The position numbers and the translations under genes were made by a program. From positions 248,001 through 312,000 of the forward strand of contig NZ_JAAGVY010000001.1 of NCBI RefSeq assembly GCF_010686655.1: a stretch of 64,000 nucleotides of DNA, written 5' to 3'. This stretch comes from Cryomorpha ignava (GTDB taxonomy: Bacteria > Bacteroidota > Bacteroidia > Flavobacteriales_D > Cryomorphaceae). A model generated the notes under the pieces. The model saw nothing but the letters and a program-made list of their open reading frames with translations. It ran no database searches and had not been told where the DNA came from. Positions 44,183 through 54,311 of this stretch are shown here, piece by piece; within the stretch, counting starts at the first letter, position 1; each line of letters starts with the position of its first letter.

Positions 44183-47100
44183 ATGAATAAAACCTACGAC
44201 AAGCTTATTGAAAAGCTTGATGCTTTTACACGAAAATACTACCTGAATCAAATTATTCGGGGAGCTATTTACTTCGTGGCTATTGGGCTTGCAGCGTTTT
44301 TGCTCTCGGCGGTTTTAGAGTACTTCGGTAGGTTTTCGTCCACTGTGCGTACTGCACTTTTCTTCGGTTTGGTATTTACTTTTGCGGCACTTTTTATAAG
44401 TTTCATCTTAATTCCCGTCTTTAAGCTTGCGCGAATGGGGAAACTCATCTCCCACGACGAAGCCTCTCGCATGATTGGAAATCACTTTCCAAACATCAGC
44501 GATAAGCTACTTAACACGCTACAGCTTAAGCGACAAGCCGAATTAAGTACAAGCGATTCTTCGCTACTTATTGCCAGTATAGACCAGCGCATTGAAGAAT
44601 TACAACCTGTCCCTTTTGTTGCAGCGGTTAATTTTGGTGAAAATCGAAAATACCTTAAGTACGTAGTCCCGCCGGTTGTTTTGGCCATTATCCTGCTCGT
44701 CGTTTCTCCCTCTATTTTAAAAGATGGTAGTCAAAGAATTGTATCGTACAATGTAGATTACGTGCCTGAAGCGCCTTTTGATTTTATTATTGTAAATGAT
44801 TCCCTTAAAGTTCCCTTAAACGAAGACTATCATTTAAAAGTAGAAACCAACGGTACCTATGCTCCCGGTGCCATGAGCGTAGATTTGGGCGGTAAGCTTT
44901 TCCGCTTAAAGCGAAATACCGATGGCACCTTTTCTTACACTTTTAAAAATGTGAGAAACCAAGTGCCGTTTAAGCTTCTCGCAGATGGCTTTTACAGCAA
45001 GAATTTTATTCTAGATGTGCTACCTACACCGTCTGTACTGCATTTTACTGTCGATCTTTCGTATCCCGATTACCTAAAGAAACCAAACGAAACGCTGAGC
45101 AATACCGGAAATATGCGTGTACCAGAAGGAACGCGTATCGGATGGAAATTTTCTACCAGAAATACCGAAGAACTTTATCTTGCTTTCGCTGATTCTGCCT
45201 TTAGACTTCAACCTCGCGAAGCCCAGAAATTTAATTATCAACGAAGAGTTACGAGCAACCAGCTATACAGTGTGGCAGCGCTTAACACCATTGTAGGAGG
45301 TAAAGACACGATAGATTATCGGATAGATGTACTAAAAGATGCTTATCCCAGAATTCAGGTTAGAGAAACCAGAGACTCAACCGATCAGGAACGTATTTAC
45401 TTTTCTGGTGGGGTGAGCGACGATTACGGCATTACAAGACTAGATTTTTACTACACCTTACGCAGCATCGGTGGTGAAGAGAAAACCGAAATAGACAAAA
45501 TAACCCTAACCGGACAGGCCGCCCAAGAGTTTTTTCACTTTAAAGACTTCAGCGCTATGGGGTTAAATCCCGGCGACGAAATAGACTATTATTTTGAAGT
45601 ATGGGATAATGACGGGGTAAACGGGTCAAAATCGTCTCGTAGCAACCGTAAAAGCTTTAAAGCTCCAAGCCTTGATGAGCTTGATAAAGAGCGCAAAGAA
45701 TCATCGGAAAGCGTAAAAGAGAAAATTGAGCAAAGCATTAAAGATGCTGCAGAATTGCAAAAAGAACTCGGAGAGATAAATAAAGACCTGCTGCAGAAAA
45801 AAGATATGAGCTGGCAGGATAAAAAGCGGATTGAAGATCTCTTGAAAAAGCAAAAGGAACTTGAAAAGAACGTAAATCAACTAAAAGAGGAACGTAAAAA
45901 TTCGCAGCAGAATCAGGAAAAGTACATGCAGCAGAGCGAGAGCATTATGCAAAAGCAGCAACAGCTCGAAAAAATGTTTAACGAGTTGATGAGCGAAGAG
46001 ATGAAAGAGATGTATAAAAAGCTTGAAGAGCTTATGCAACAACTTGACCAAGAGAAGATTAGAGAGGAGCTGGAGAACATGGAAATGAGTAATGAGGAGC
46101 TGGAAAAAGAATTGGACAGAACCCTTGAGATCTTTAAGCAACTAGAGTTTGAACAGGAGTTTGAAAAAACTCTGGACAAGCTTGAAGAGCTGGCCAAAAA
46201 GCAGGAAGAACTAAGCGAAGAGAGTAAAGACGGCGATAAATCGAAAGAAGAACTGAAGGAAGAGCAGGATAAATTAAATGAAGAATTTGAAAAACTTCAA
46301 GAAGATTTAAAGGCCCTGGAAAAGCAAAATGAGGAGCTTGAGCGGCCTAATGAAATGCCCGACACTGAAAGTATGGAAGAGCAGATTAAAGAAGACATGA
46401 AAGAGTCATCTGAATCGCTTGAAAAGAACAAGAAAAGTAAGGCTTCGGAATCGCAGCAAGATGCCGCAGAGCAAATGCAGGAGATGGCAAAGCAAATGGA
46501 ATCTGCCATGAGCGGATCGCAATCTGAAAACGCACAGGAAGATATGGAGTCACTGCGCGCCTTATTAGAAAATATCATTCAGCTCTCGTTTGACCAGGAA
46601 GGAATAATGGAAAATTTGCGGGTAATAGAACGCGACGATCCAAAATATGTAGAGCTAGGGCAGAAACAGAAAAAGCTTGAAGACGACAGCCAAATGGTTG
46701 AAGATTCTTTATTCGCCTTGAGCAAACGCGTAGTGCAGATAGAAGCAATCGTAAACCGTGAAATTGGTTTGGTAAACCAAAATATTGCCAAAGCAATAGA
46801 AGATATTGGTGAGCGTAAAACAGCAGATGCTACTAGCCGCCAGCAGTATGTAATGACCTCGTACAACAATTTAGCACTTCTTCTAGACGAGGCTTTACAG
46901 CAGATGCAAATGCAAATGTCTAGTCAAAATCCCGGAAAGGGAAATTGCGAAAAACCCGGCGGGATGGGAAATAAACCCTCTGAAGGTAAAATGAGTAAAA
47001 TGCAGGAGGCCATGGGCAAAAAGCTGGAGCAGATGCAGAAAGCACTTGAAAAAGGCCAGAAACCCGGTGGTAAAAAGCCAGGAATGGGTGGACAGGGAAT

Positions 47101-47524
47101 GAGTAAAGAAATTGCTCAAATGGCCGCGGAACAAGCTGCTATAAGACGCGAAATTGAAAAGATGGCGCAAAAACTAAATGAACAAGGAAAAGGAGAGGGG
47201 AAAGGGCTGCAAGATATTGCAGAAAAAATGGAAGAAACTGAACGCGACCTGGTAAATCAGGAAATAACCCGGGAAACATTTAAACGGCAGCAGGACATCC
47301 TCACCAGATTGCTCGAATCTGAAAAAGCCGAGCGCGAAAGGGAGTACGATAATAAACGCGAAAGTAATTCGCCAAAACCCTACGAACCCAGTAACCCCGA
47401 GCGATATTTAGAGTACAATAAGCGAAAAGCACGCGAAATAGAATTACTTAGAACAGTGCCTCCAGATTTAAAGCCCTATTACAAAGAGCGAGTGAATGAT
47501 TATTTTCTTAATTTTGAGGACTAA
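44183..47524 (+). CDS. DUF4175 large coiled-coil membrane protein
   Basis: 1113 residues. Two N-terminal helices (~25-75) and a third near 155-175 anchor it; ~180-500 is an extracytoplasmic beta-rich part; ~500-830 is a long Glu/Lys/Gln coiled coil (EELKEEQDKLNEEFEKLQ); ~915-990 is Gly/Lys/Met-rich low complexity (GGMGNKPSEGKMSKMQEAMG); the end is charged. Matches DUF4175, a Bacteroidota envelope family of unknown function. Followed by the RsbW-like gene after 31 bp; this order with ybeY and mnmG is, from memory, common in the phylum. Confidence 0.85.
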   Translation: MNKTYDKLIEKLDAFTRKYYLNQIIRGAIYFVAIGLAAFLLSAVLEYFGRFSSTVRTALFFGLVFTFAALFISFILIPVFKLARMGKLISHDEASRMIGNHFPNISDKLLNTLQLKRQAELSTSDSSLLIASIDQRIEELQPVPFVAAVNFGENRKYLKYVVPPVVLAIILLVVSPSILKDGSQRIVSYNVDYVPEAPFDFIIVNDSLKVPLNEDYHLKVETNGTYAPGAMSVDLGGKLFRLKRNTDGTFSYTFKNVRNQVPFKLLADGFYSKNFILDVLPTPSVLHFTVDLSYPDYLKKPNETLSNTGNMRVPEGTRIGWKFSTRNTEELYLAFADSAFRLQPREAQKFNYQRRVTSNQLYSVAALNTIVGGKDTIDYRIDVLKDAYPRIQVRETRDSTDQERIYFSGGVSDDYGITRLDFYYTLRSIGGEEKTEIDKITLTGQAAQEFFHFKDFSAMGLNPGDEIDYYFEVWDNDGVNGSKSSRSNRKSFKAPSLDELDKERKESSESVKEKIEQSIKDAAELQKELGEINKDLLQKKDMSWQDKKRIEDLLKKQKELEKNVNQLKEERKNSQQNQEKYMQQSESIMQKQQQLEKMFNELMSEEMKEMYKKLEELMQQLDQEKIREELENMEMSNEELEKELDRTLEIFKQLEFEQEFEKTLDKLEELAKKQEELSEESKDGDKSKEELKEEQDKLNEEFEKLQEDLKALEKQNEELERPNEMPDTESMEEQIKEDMKESSESLEKNKKSKASESQQDAAEQMQEMAKQMESAMSGSQSENAQEDMESLRALLENIIQLSFDQEGIMENLRVIERDDPKYVELGQKQKKLEDDSQMVEDSLFALSKRVVQIEAIVNREIGLVNQNIAKAIEDIGERKTADATSRQQYVMTSYNNLALLLDEALQQMQMQMSSQNPGKGNCEKPGGMGNKPSEGKMSKMQEAMGKKLEQMQKALEKGQKPGGKKPGMGGQGMSKEIAQMAAEQAAIRREIEKMAQKLNEQGKGEGKGLQDIAEKMEETERDLVNQEITRETFKRQQDILTRLLESEKAEREREYDNKRESNSPKPYEPSNPERYLEYNKRKAREIELLRTVPPDLKPYYKERVNDYFLNFED

Positions 47525-47555
47525 GTATAAGATGACACCGACCGAATCTAAATAA

Positions 47556-47975
47556 ATGAAGACCATAGATTTCTCATCACAAGGCGAAAACATTACTATA
47601 GTTGAAAGGCTAATTGATGAACTTTGCGAAAAGCATAACATACCCGAAGAGCATTACGGGAACATTCTAATTGCCCTTACGGAGGCCGCAAACAATGCGA
47701 TTTATCACGGAAATAGAAACGATCCGGATAAAAAGGTAATCTTGCAATACGAGGCAAGTCCAAAAAAATTCTACTTCAGAATAGAAGATGAAGGTCCTGG
47801 ATTTGACTTTGAAAATGTTCCCGATCCAACTTCTCCTGAAAACCTGGAGAAACCAAACGGTCGAGGTGTATTTTTGATGCGTCACCTTTCTGACGAAATG
47901 ACCTTTCTTGAAAATGGCAGAGTAGTGGAAATCGTTTTTAGTAACCTTACCAAACCGGTAGAAGTTTCTGCCTGA
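47556..47975 (+). CDS. RsbW/SpoIIAB-like ATP-binding kinase
   Basis: 139 residues, a lone GHKL ATPase: N box ALTEAANNAIYHGN, G1 EDEGPGFDF and G2 GRGVFLMRHLSDE. In Gram-positives such proteins are anti-sigma serine kinases switched by a partner; no sigma factor, antagonist or phosphatase gene is adjacent here. Lies between DUF4175 and ybeY (1-bp gap), so it is probably co-expressed with both. The target is unknown. Confidence 0.87.
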   Translation: MKTIDFSSQGENITIVERLIDELCEKHNIPEEHYGNILIALTEAANNAIYHGNRNDPDKKVILQYEASPKKFYFRIEDEGPGFDFENVPDPTSPENLEKPNGRGVFLMRHLSDEMTFLENGRVVEIVFSNLTKPVEVSA

Positions 47976-47976
47976 A

Positions 47977-48405
47977 ATGGCTGAAAATCTTATTTCCTTT
48001 CAATCTGATAGTATCGATTTCGACCTCGATAAAAAGGATACTATTCGAGAATGGCTGCGAGAAACTGTGGTCGCTGAAGGTTTTGATCCTGGAGAAATAG
48101 CTTTTGTTTTTACTGGCGATGAATCGCTTCTGGAAATAAATCAAAAATACCTCAACCACGATACCTATACAGATATCATTACATTCGATTATTCGGAAGA
48201 TGAAACCATTTCTGGAGAGATTTATATCAGTATAGAGCGTGTGCGAGACAACGCACTTAAATACGCTGTAAATAGCACTAAGGAATTGCACCGGGTTATG
48301 ATACACGGCATATTGCACCTTTGCGGATATTCTGATAAAGAATCTGATGCAAAAGCCACAATGACAGGTAAAGAAGATTATTACCTATCTTTGCGCACTT
48401 TTTAA
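47977..48405 (+). CDS. ybeY: rRNA maturation endonuclease YbeY
   Basis: 142 residues. Processes the 16S rRNA 3' end and helps ribosome quality control. The metal site reads [11 protein letters not shown]: His110 and His114 are present, but the third His of the HGxLHLxGyDH motif is Asp120. This swap is probably a lineage trait, with Asp as third ligand. One base separates it from the RsbW-like gene; its last codons hold TATCTTTG (48386-48393), a likely -7 element for mnmG. Confidence 0.93.
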   Translation: MAENLISFQSDSIDFDLDKKDTIREWLRETVVAEGFDPGEIAFVFTGDESLLEINQKYLNHDTYTDIITFDYSEDETISGEIYISIERVRDNALKYAVNSTKELHRVMIHGILHLCGYSDKESDAKATMTGKEDYYLSLRTF

Positions 48406-48428
48406 TTCGCAAAATACCCCTAAAAATC

Positions 48429-50318
48429 ATGCTTCAGGAATACGACGTAATCGTAGTAGGTGGCGGCCACGCCGGTAACGAAGCCGCAGCAGCTGCAGCC
48501 AATCTGGGCTCAACAGTCCTTATGGTAACTATGAACATGAATACAATCGGCCAGATGTCGTGTAATCCGGCTATGGGCGGTATTGCTAAGGGTCAGATTA
48601 TCAGAGAGATAGACGCTATTGGTGGATATTCTGGGATTGTAAGTGATCGAAGTACTATCCAGTTCCGAATGCTCAATATGTCAAAAGGCCCTGCAATGTG
48701 GAGCCCCAGAACACAAAATGATCGGATGCAATTTGCAGAAGAATGGCGTTATATGCTGGAGCAAACACCCAATGTTGATTTCTTTCAGGATATGGTAAAA
48801 AATCTGATTGTTGACGAAAAAGGTAGAGTAGGGGGTGTTGTTACAAGCATTGGAATTGAAATAAAAAGTAAAACTGTAGTTGTAACCAGCGGTACTTTTC
48901 TGAATGGACTGATCCATATTGGTGAGAAAAATTTTGGTGGAGGTCGTGCCGGAGAAAAAGCTTCATTTGGAATTACAGAACAGCTCATAGATTTCGGCTT
49001 TGAGCACGGTAGAATGAAAACAGGAACACCGCCAAGATTAGATGGAAGAACGGTAAATTATTCAATAATTGAAGAACAACCAGGTGATGAAGAGCCTGGA
49101 AAATTCTCATTTTCTGATACACTACCCGTTCAAAACCAAGTGCCGTGTCATATTACCTACACAAATCCTACAGTGCACGATATTTTGCGCGAGGGTTTTG
49201 ATAAATCACCTATGTTTAATGGACGAATTAAATCCATCGGCCCTAGGTATTGTCCATCAATTGAGGATAAAATAAATCGTTTTTCAGAGCGAACAAGACA
49301 CCAAATATTCATAGAACCGGAAGGAAGGAGAACCGTTGAAATCTATTTAAATGGATTTAGCTCAAGCCTGCCGGAAGATGTTCAACTAAAAGCAATACGC
49401 CATATTCCGGGTCTTGAAAATGTAAAAATGTTTCGTCCCGGATATGCAATAGAATACGATTATTTTCCACCTACTCAGCTCACCCATTCGTTGGAAACTA
49501 AACTTGTAGATGGACTTTTCTTTGCCGGGCAGATAAATGGGACAACCGGTTATGAAGAAGCGGCTTGTCAGGGAATGATGGCAGGAATAAACGCTAACAG
49601 AAAAGTGCTGGAGAAAGATCCGTTTACGCTTCAGCGCAGCGAAGCTTATATTGGTGTATTAATTGACGATTTAATCACAAAAGGCACCGAAGAGCCATAC
49701 CGAATGTTTACGTCACGCGCAGAGTATCGCATACTTCTGCGTCAGGATAATGCAGATCTTCGTCTTACTCCAAAAGCGCACGCCTTGGGTCTGGCTAGTA
49801 CTGAAAGACTGAAACGAGTTGAAAAAAAGCGTGATATCATTCAGTCAATTGATAAACAATTTTCAAGAGTGGGAGTCACTCCTCAAGAAATGAATCCTGT
49901 ACTTGAAAGCCACAATTCGAGTCCAATTACACAACAGGTTAAAGTTAGATCAATCATCATTCGCCCAAATATTGGCATGAAAGAATTGGTTCAGGCCAGT
50001 ACTGAATTAACCAGTTTTATACAGCGAAAAGAAATAGAATTTGGCAAAGATCTCACCAAAGAAGCCATGGAAGCTTGCGAGATCAGAATGAAATATGAAG
50101 GGTATATCGATAAGGAGCAAGACATGGCTGACCGTATATCCCGACTTGAAAACATTAAGCTCCATTCCGATTTTAATTACAGAAACGTAAAATCGCTCAG
50201 TGCAGAAGCTACAGAGAAACTCTCGAAGATTAAACCTCAAACCATCGGTCAGGCATCACGCATAAGCGGAGTATCTCCATCAGATATTTCTGTGCTTATG
50301 ATATTTGTCGGCCGTTAA
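48429..50318 (+). CDS. mnmG: tRNA U34 carboxymethylaminomethyl synthase, FAD subunit
   Basis: 629 residues. With MnmE, makes cmnm5U at the wobble base of several tRNAs. FAD motif [19 protein letters not shown] (residues 7-25), the GidA signatures [11 protein letters not shown] and [13 protein letters not shown], and the helical C-terminal domain are all present. In many bacteria mnmG (gidA) lies near the replication origin; here two parS sites follow at once. Confidence 0.97.
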   Translation: MLQEYDVIVVGGGHAGNEAAAAAANLGSTVLMVTMNMNTIGQMSCNPAMGGIAKGQIIREIDAIGGYSGIVSDRSTIQFRMLNMSKGPAMWSPRTQNDRMQFAEEWRYMLEQTPNVDFFQDMVKNLIVDEKGRVGGVVTSIGIEIKSKTVVVTSGTFLNGLIHIGEKNFGGGRAGEKASFGITEQLIDFGFEHGRMKTGTPPRLDGRTVNYSIIEEQPGDEEPGKFSFSDTLPVQNQVPCHITYTNPTVHDILREGFDKSPMFNGRIKSIGPRYCPSIEDKINRFSERTRHQIFIEPEGRRTVEIYLNGFSSSLPEDVQLKAIRHIPGLENVKMFRPGYAIEYDYFPPTQLTHSLETKLVDGLFFAGQINGTTGYEEAACQGMMAGINANRKVLEKDPFTLQRSEAYIGVLIDDLITKGTEEPYRMFTSRAEYRILLRQDNADLRLTPKAHALGLASTERLKRVEKKRDIIQSIDKQFSRVGVTPQEMNPVLESHNSSPITQQVKVRSIIIRPNIGMKELVQASTELTSFIQRKEIEFGKDLTKEAMEACEIRMKYEGYIDKEQDMADRISRLENIKLHSDFNYRNVKSLSAEATEKLSKIKPQTIGQASRISGVSPSDISVLMIFVGR

Positions 50319-50320
50319 AT

Positions 50321-50336
50321 TGTTCCACGTGGAACC
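50321..50336. promoter_or_regulatory. parS site 1 (ParB/Spo0J binding palindrome)
   Basis: TGTTCCACGTGGAACC, 14 of 16 bases in a perfect palindrome; identical to the parS form known from Pseudomonas and one base pair per half-site from B. subtilis parS. Lies between the mnmG stop and the methyltransferase start. Confidence 0.88.
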
Positions 50337-50376
50337 ATCTCAAAAAAATATAACTTTACCCGAAAAATCATCTTCA

Positions 50377-51255
50377 ATGACTGTGGTTTTGATTTGTCCA
50401 ATTTGTGAATCCAAATCTTTTCAACCGGCACTGTCCTTAAAAGATTACAGTATTTCAAAAGAAGAATTCAAAATTGTAAGATGTACAACCTGTAGCTTTT
50501 TATTAACTAACCCGAGACCAACCGACGAAGATCTTTCAAAATATTACGAATCGGAAGACTACATTTCTCATAGTGACACCAAAAAAGGGTTTATAAATAA
50601 ACTTTACCATCAAATACAGAAAATTAATCTAAGGCTTAAATATAAAGCTTACGCCAAATATGTTCCACGTGGAACCTGGATGGATTACGGCGCGGGAACA
50701 GGTGCATATCTCGATTTTCTAAAGTCAAAAAACATATCGTGCGAAGGGTTTGAACCTGACGAAAAAGCACGAAAAATAGGATCACAGAAGGGAATTAAGA
50801 TACAAGATGCTATAGAATATAAATCGTCTTCTAAAGAATATGCTTCTATAACAATGTGGCATGTTCTGGAACATGTTACGAATTTAAATGAAATTATTCT
50901 GAAGCATAAATCCAATTTAATAGAAGGTGGAATTCTCACTATTGCTGTTCCTAATCACAATTCATTTGATGCACAATATTATAAAAACTACTGGGCTGCA
51001 TATGACGTACCTCGTCATTTATGGCACTTTACTGAGAAAAACGTGCGCGCCTTGCTGAAGAAAAATGGTTTTGAACATATTAAAACTAAACCGATGATTT
51101 TTGATTCATATTACGTTTCCATGCTAAGCGAGAAATATAAGGGAAGCAATTTAATAAGAGGAATATTTTCAGGAGCGATTTCAAACCTAAAAGCACGAAC
51201 CACAAAGCACTCTTTTTCAAGTCAAATTTACATTTTTCGCAAAAAACGCTCTTAA
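50377..51255 (+). CDS. Zinc-ribbon class I SAM methyltransferase
   Basis: 292 residues from the ATG at 50377 (MTVVLICPICESK); a TTG at 50305 would add 24 residues and read through parS site 1. N-terminal zinc ribbon (CPIC ... CTTC), then a Rossmann methyltransferase with MDYGAGTGAYLDFL (motif I) and MWHVLEHVTNL. Looks like the SAM methyltransferases often placed among sugar- or lipid-modifying genes; substrate unknown. parS site 2 lies inside the frame and encodes the Val-Pro-Arg-Gly-Thr just before motif I. Confidence 0.82.
   Translation: MTVVLICPICESKSFQPALSLKDYSISKEEFKIVRCTTCSFLLTNPRPTDEDLSKYYESEDYISHSDTKKGFINKLYHQIQKINLRLKYKAYAKYVPRGTWMDYGAGTGAYLDFLKSKNISCEGFEPDEKARKIGSQKGIKIQDAIEYKSSSKEYASITMWHVLEHVTNLNEIILKHKSNLIEGGILTIAVPNHNSFDAQYYKNYWAAYDVPRHLWHFTEKNVRALLKKNGFEHIKTKPMIFDSYYVSMLSEKYKGSNLIRGIFSGAISNLKARTTKHSFSSQIYIFRKKRS
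50661..50676. promoter_or_regulatory. parS site 2 (ParB/Spo0J binding palindrome)
   Basis: Same 16 bases as site 1, exactly 340 bp further on, inside the methyltransferase coding region. Confidence 0.88.
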
Positions 51256-51379
51256 AGGCCTTAAAAATACGCTCAACCGTCTGGGTGGTAGTGTATCATA
51301 CAAAAAAATAATAAACCGAAATTTCAGTAAATTAATTTAAATAACTTATAATCAAGTACTTATATCAATCAATCAATGG

Positions 51380-51408
51380 TTGAAGTTTGCCAAATAACCG
51401 TACCTTTG
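51380..51408 (+). promoter_or_regulatory. Bacteroidota-type promoter of the ALDH7 gene
   Basis: TTG at 51380-51382, 18-bp spacer, -7 element TACCTTTG at 51401-51408; ends 16 bp before the start codon. Confidence 0.78.
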
Positions 51409-51424
51409 CAAAAAATTAGATTTT

Positions 51425-52981
51425 ATGGATACAATGACTGCAAAATCCGTTACGGATATAAAGCCTATTTTAAAAGCACTAAACATTAAAGAGGTAAATG
51501 ATGGATGTTCTACGGGACGTAAATCTTTTGGCTCGGGAAGCGAAATAACCAGTTATTCTCCGGTTGATGGTTCTGCAATCGCTAAAGTGAGCACAGCTAC
51601 TCAAGACGACTATAATCAGGTAATAAAAACTGCTAATGCTGCTTTTCTGGAATGGAGGATGAAACCTGCACCGCTAAGAGGAGAAATTGTTCGTCAGTAT
51701 GGCGATATTTTACGTGAGAAGAAACACGAACTCGGAACCCTTGTAAGTTATGAGATGGGAAAATCGCTTCAAGAAGGCCTTGGAGAAGTCCAAGAGATGA
51801 TAGACATTTGTGATTTTGCGGTTGGTCTTTCACGTCAGCTACATGGCCTTACAATGCACAGTGAGCGGCCTAAACACCGTATGTACGAGCAATACCATCC
51901 ACTGGGAGTAGTAGGAATTATATCTGCATTTAACTTTCCTGTCGCCGTGTGGTGTTGGAATACAGCTCTTGCATGGATTTCTGGAGACGTTTGCATTTGG
52001 AAACCGTCTGAAAAAACACCGCTTTGTTCTATAGCATGTCAAAATCTTTTCGTGGAAGTGCTTGAAGCAAACAATTTGCCTGAAGGAATAAGTTGCCTTA
52101 TTAATGGCGATTATAAAATTGGAGAATACTTAACGAATGACAAGCATGTGGCTCTAATATCAGCTACCGGCTCTATCAGAATGGGTAAAATTGTTGCCCA
52201 AGCAGTTGCAGCCAGACTTGGAAAATCACTTCTTGAGTTGGGCGGAAACAATGCTATGATTATTACCGAAAATGCTGATTTAAATGTAGCCGTACCAGGA
52301 ATTGTATTTGGGGCTGTTGGAACAGCCGGCCAACGATGTACTTCTACAAGGCGAGTAATTATCCACGAATCAAGATACGACGAGCTAAAAGACATATTAA
52401 TTAATGCTTACAAACAACTTCGCATTGGAAATCCGCTTGATGAGAAAAATCATGTAGGCCCACTCATTGACAAAGATGCAGTGAAAGCATACGAATCCGC
52501 ACTTAAAAAAGTACAGTCTGAAGGAGGAAATATTCTGGTTTCAGGTGGTGTATTAGATGGGGAAGGATATGAATCTGGATGCTATGTAAAGCCAGCCATC
52601 GCAGAGGTAGAGAATGCGTACGAAATAGTACAGCACGAAACGTTTGCCCCAATTTTATATTTGATTAAATATAAAACACTTGAAGAAGCAATAGACTTAC
52701 AAAATGGTGTAGTTCAAGGACTTTCATCGGCTATTATGACTACAAACTTGCGTGAAGCAGAAAGATTTCTTTCTCAACAAGGATCTGATTGTGGCATTGC
52801 CAATGTAAATATTGGCACATCCGGAGCCGAAATAGGAGGCGCCTTTGGAGGCGAAAAAGAAACAGGCGGTGGACGCGAATCGGGAAGCGACGCTTGGAAG
52901 GTTTATATGCGTCGTCAGACAAATACTATTAACTACAGCGAAGAATTACCGCTGGCACAGGGTATTAAATTTGAATTTTAA
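51425..52981 (+). CDS. ALDH7-type aldehyde dehydrogenase (piperideine-6-carboxylate / aminoadipate semialdehyde)
   Basis: 518 residues. NAD-dependent; in lysine breakdown this branch oxidises alpha-aminoadipate semialdehyde. The family-specific ELGGNNAMI (Asn-Asn instead of Lys-Asn), catalytic Cys in GTAGQRCTSTRR and the tail FGGEKETGGGRESGSDAWK support ALDH7 over other aldehyde dehydrogenases. Own promoter and own terminator, so a single-gene unit. No other lysine-catabolism gene is near. Confidence 0.92.
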   Translation: MDTMTAKSVTDIKPILKALNIKEVNDGCSTGRKSFGSGSEITSYSPVDGSAIAKVSTATQDDYNQVIKTANAAFLEWRMKPAPLRGEIVRQYGDILREKKHELGTLVSYEMGKSLQEGLGEVQEMIDICDFAVGLSRQLHGLTMHSERPKHRMYEQYHPLGVVGIISAFNFPVAVWCWNTALAWISGDVCIWKPSEKTPLCSIACQNLFVEVLEANNLPEGISCLINGDYKIGEYLTNDKHVALISATGSIRMGKIVAQAVAARLGKSLLELGGNNAMIITENADLNVAVPGIVFGAVGTAGQRCTSTRRVIIHESRYDELKDILINAYKQLRIGNPLDEKNHVGPLIDKDAVKAYESALKKVQSEGGNILVSGGVLDGEGYESGCYVKPAIAEVENAYEIVQHETFAPILYLIKYKTLEEAIDLQNGVVQGLSSAIMTTNLREAERFLSQQGSDCGIANVNIGTSGAEIGGAFGGEKETGGGRESGSDAWKVYMRRQTNTINYSEELPLAQGIKFEF

Positions 52982-53003
52982 TGTATCTTTAGCATGGAAA
53001 GAG

Positions 53004-53032
53004 AAAGGGTCGGCTTTAACCGACCCTTTTTT
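53004..53032 (+). terminator. Rho-independent terminator after the ALDH7 gene
   Basis: AAAGGGTCGG and CCGACCCTTT around CTTTAA form a 10-bp stem followed by a T run. It lies just upstream of the next start codon (53054), separating the two units. Confidence 0.92.
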
Positions 53033-53053
53033 GTACTTATCTTCTTACAACCT

Positions 53054-54304
53054 ATGCGAAAACTTACGCTCATTATATTAATTGCTGCCCTCTCTGCATG
53101 TCAGAACAAGGAACCAAATGCAGATAACAAAGACACGTCTATCAAATTACTCCAAAATGGGGAATGGAGGTTTTCTCTAAAAATAGAAAACGAAGAACTC
53201 CCATTTAACGTGGAGCTATCGAATGTAGCATCAAAAGATCCCAAAGCTGTAATCCTAAACGGAGATGAAAGAATTGAGTCAAGTCAAGTTACTATCAAGG
53301 CTGATTCTATTTGGATAAGACTTCCGGTTTTCGACACTGAACTGCGTGGAAAAATAGAAAGCCAAAATCTGATAACCGGCTTTTGGATCAATAAAACCCG
53401 CCAGAACTACAGTATACCTTTTGTTGCTGAATACAATAAAAATTTTCGATTTACGCCGGCTAAAACCAGCACTGTTATTAAAGATCGGTATCATGTAATC
53501 TTCGGCCCAAATTCTGAAGATCAGTGGGATGCTATTCTATTGCTCAATCAAAACCCCAACAAAATTACCGGCACCTTTATAACTGAAACAGGCGACTATC
53601 GCTATCTGGAAGGAAATATAATGAACGACAAGTTGTATTTAAGTACTTTTGACGGGAGTCACGCCTTTCTCTTTCACGCCGATATAGATGGAGATAGCTT
53701 AATAAACGGCTCCTTCGTTTCAGGTATTCATTACCAGGCAGATTGGTTAGGAAATGCAGATACAACCTTCACTCTTAGAAAACCACAGGATCTCACTTAT
53801 TTAAAAGAAGGATATGAATATCTCGACTTTAAACTTCCAAATGAAAATGGAGACACTGTAACCTGGGATGATATGAACTTAGCCAATAAGGTTGTCATTG
53901 TAGATATAATGGGTAGCTGGTGTCCTAACTGCATGGATGCAAGTGCATCATTAAAAGAACTCACCGCATCTTACAATTCAGATGAAATAGAAATTCTCCC
54001 TATTGCTTTTGAATTAACCTCCGATTTAGATGCAGCCCGCAAGCGCATTTTTAAAATGCAAAGTGACCTTGGAATGAAGAAAAAATTCCTTTTTGGTGGT
54101 TACGTCAGCAAGGAAAAAGCCGCCGATACATTTCCGATGCTCAACAAAATAATGTCATATCCCACGCTTATATTTATAGGTAAGGACAGAGAAATAAAGC
54201 AAATTTATACAGGCTTTTATGGCCCGGGAACCGGCACTTATTATACAGAATTTATGAGTAATACCAAAAAACTCTTAGATAGACTCGTTGCAGAGGAAGG
54301 ATAA
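53054..54304 (+). CDS. TlpA-like thioredoxin-fold lipoprotein
   Basis: 416 residues from the ATG at 53054 (MRKLTLIILIAALSACQN), which gives a clean lipoprotein signal with Cys17; an upstream in-frame ATG would place the terminator inside the gene. A ~220-residue N-terminal beta-rich region of the kind seen with Bacteroidota TlpA proteins precedes the thioredoxin domain (~265-410) with active site WCPNCM. Probably a periplasmic disulfide reductase for exported proteins or cytochrome maturation; the partner is unknown. Confidence 0.88.
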   Translation: MRKLTLIILIAALSACQNKEPNADNKDTSIKLLQNGEWRFSLKIENEELPFNVELSNVASKDPKAVILNGDERIESSQVTIKADSIWIRLPVFDTELRGKIESQNLITGFWINKTRQNYSIPFVAEYNKNFRFTPAKTSTVIKDRYHVIFGPNSEDQWDAILLLNQNPNKITGTFITETGDYRYLEGNIMNDKLYLSTFDGSHAFLFHADIDGDSLINGSFVSGIHYQADWLGNADTTFTLRKPQDLTYLKEGYEYLDFKLPNENGDTVTWDDMNLANKVVIVDIMGSWCPNCMDASASLKELTASYNSDEIEILPIAFELTSDLDAARKRIFKMQSDLGMKKKFLFGGYVSKEKAADTFPMLNKIMSYPTLIFIGKDREIKQIYTGFYGPGTGTYYTEFMSNTKKLLDRLVAEEG

Positions 54305-54311
54305 ACCAATC

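Noticed and set aside
45881-46197. Minus-strand Leu/Ser-rich frames inside the DUF4175 gene
   Set aside because: They are antisense products of Glu/Lys/Gln coiled-coil codons and look hydrophobic only for that reason.
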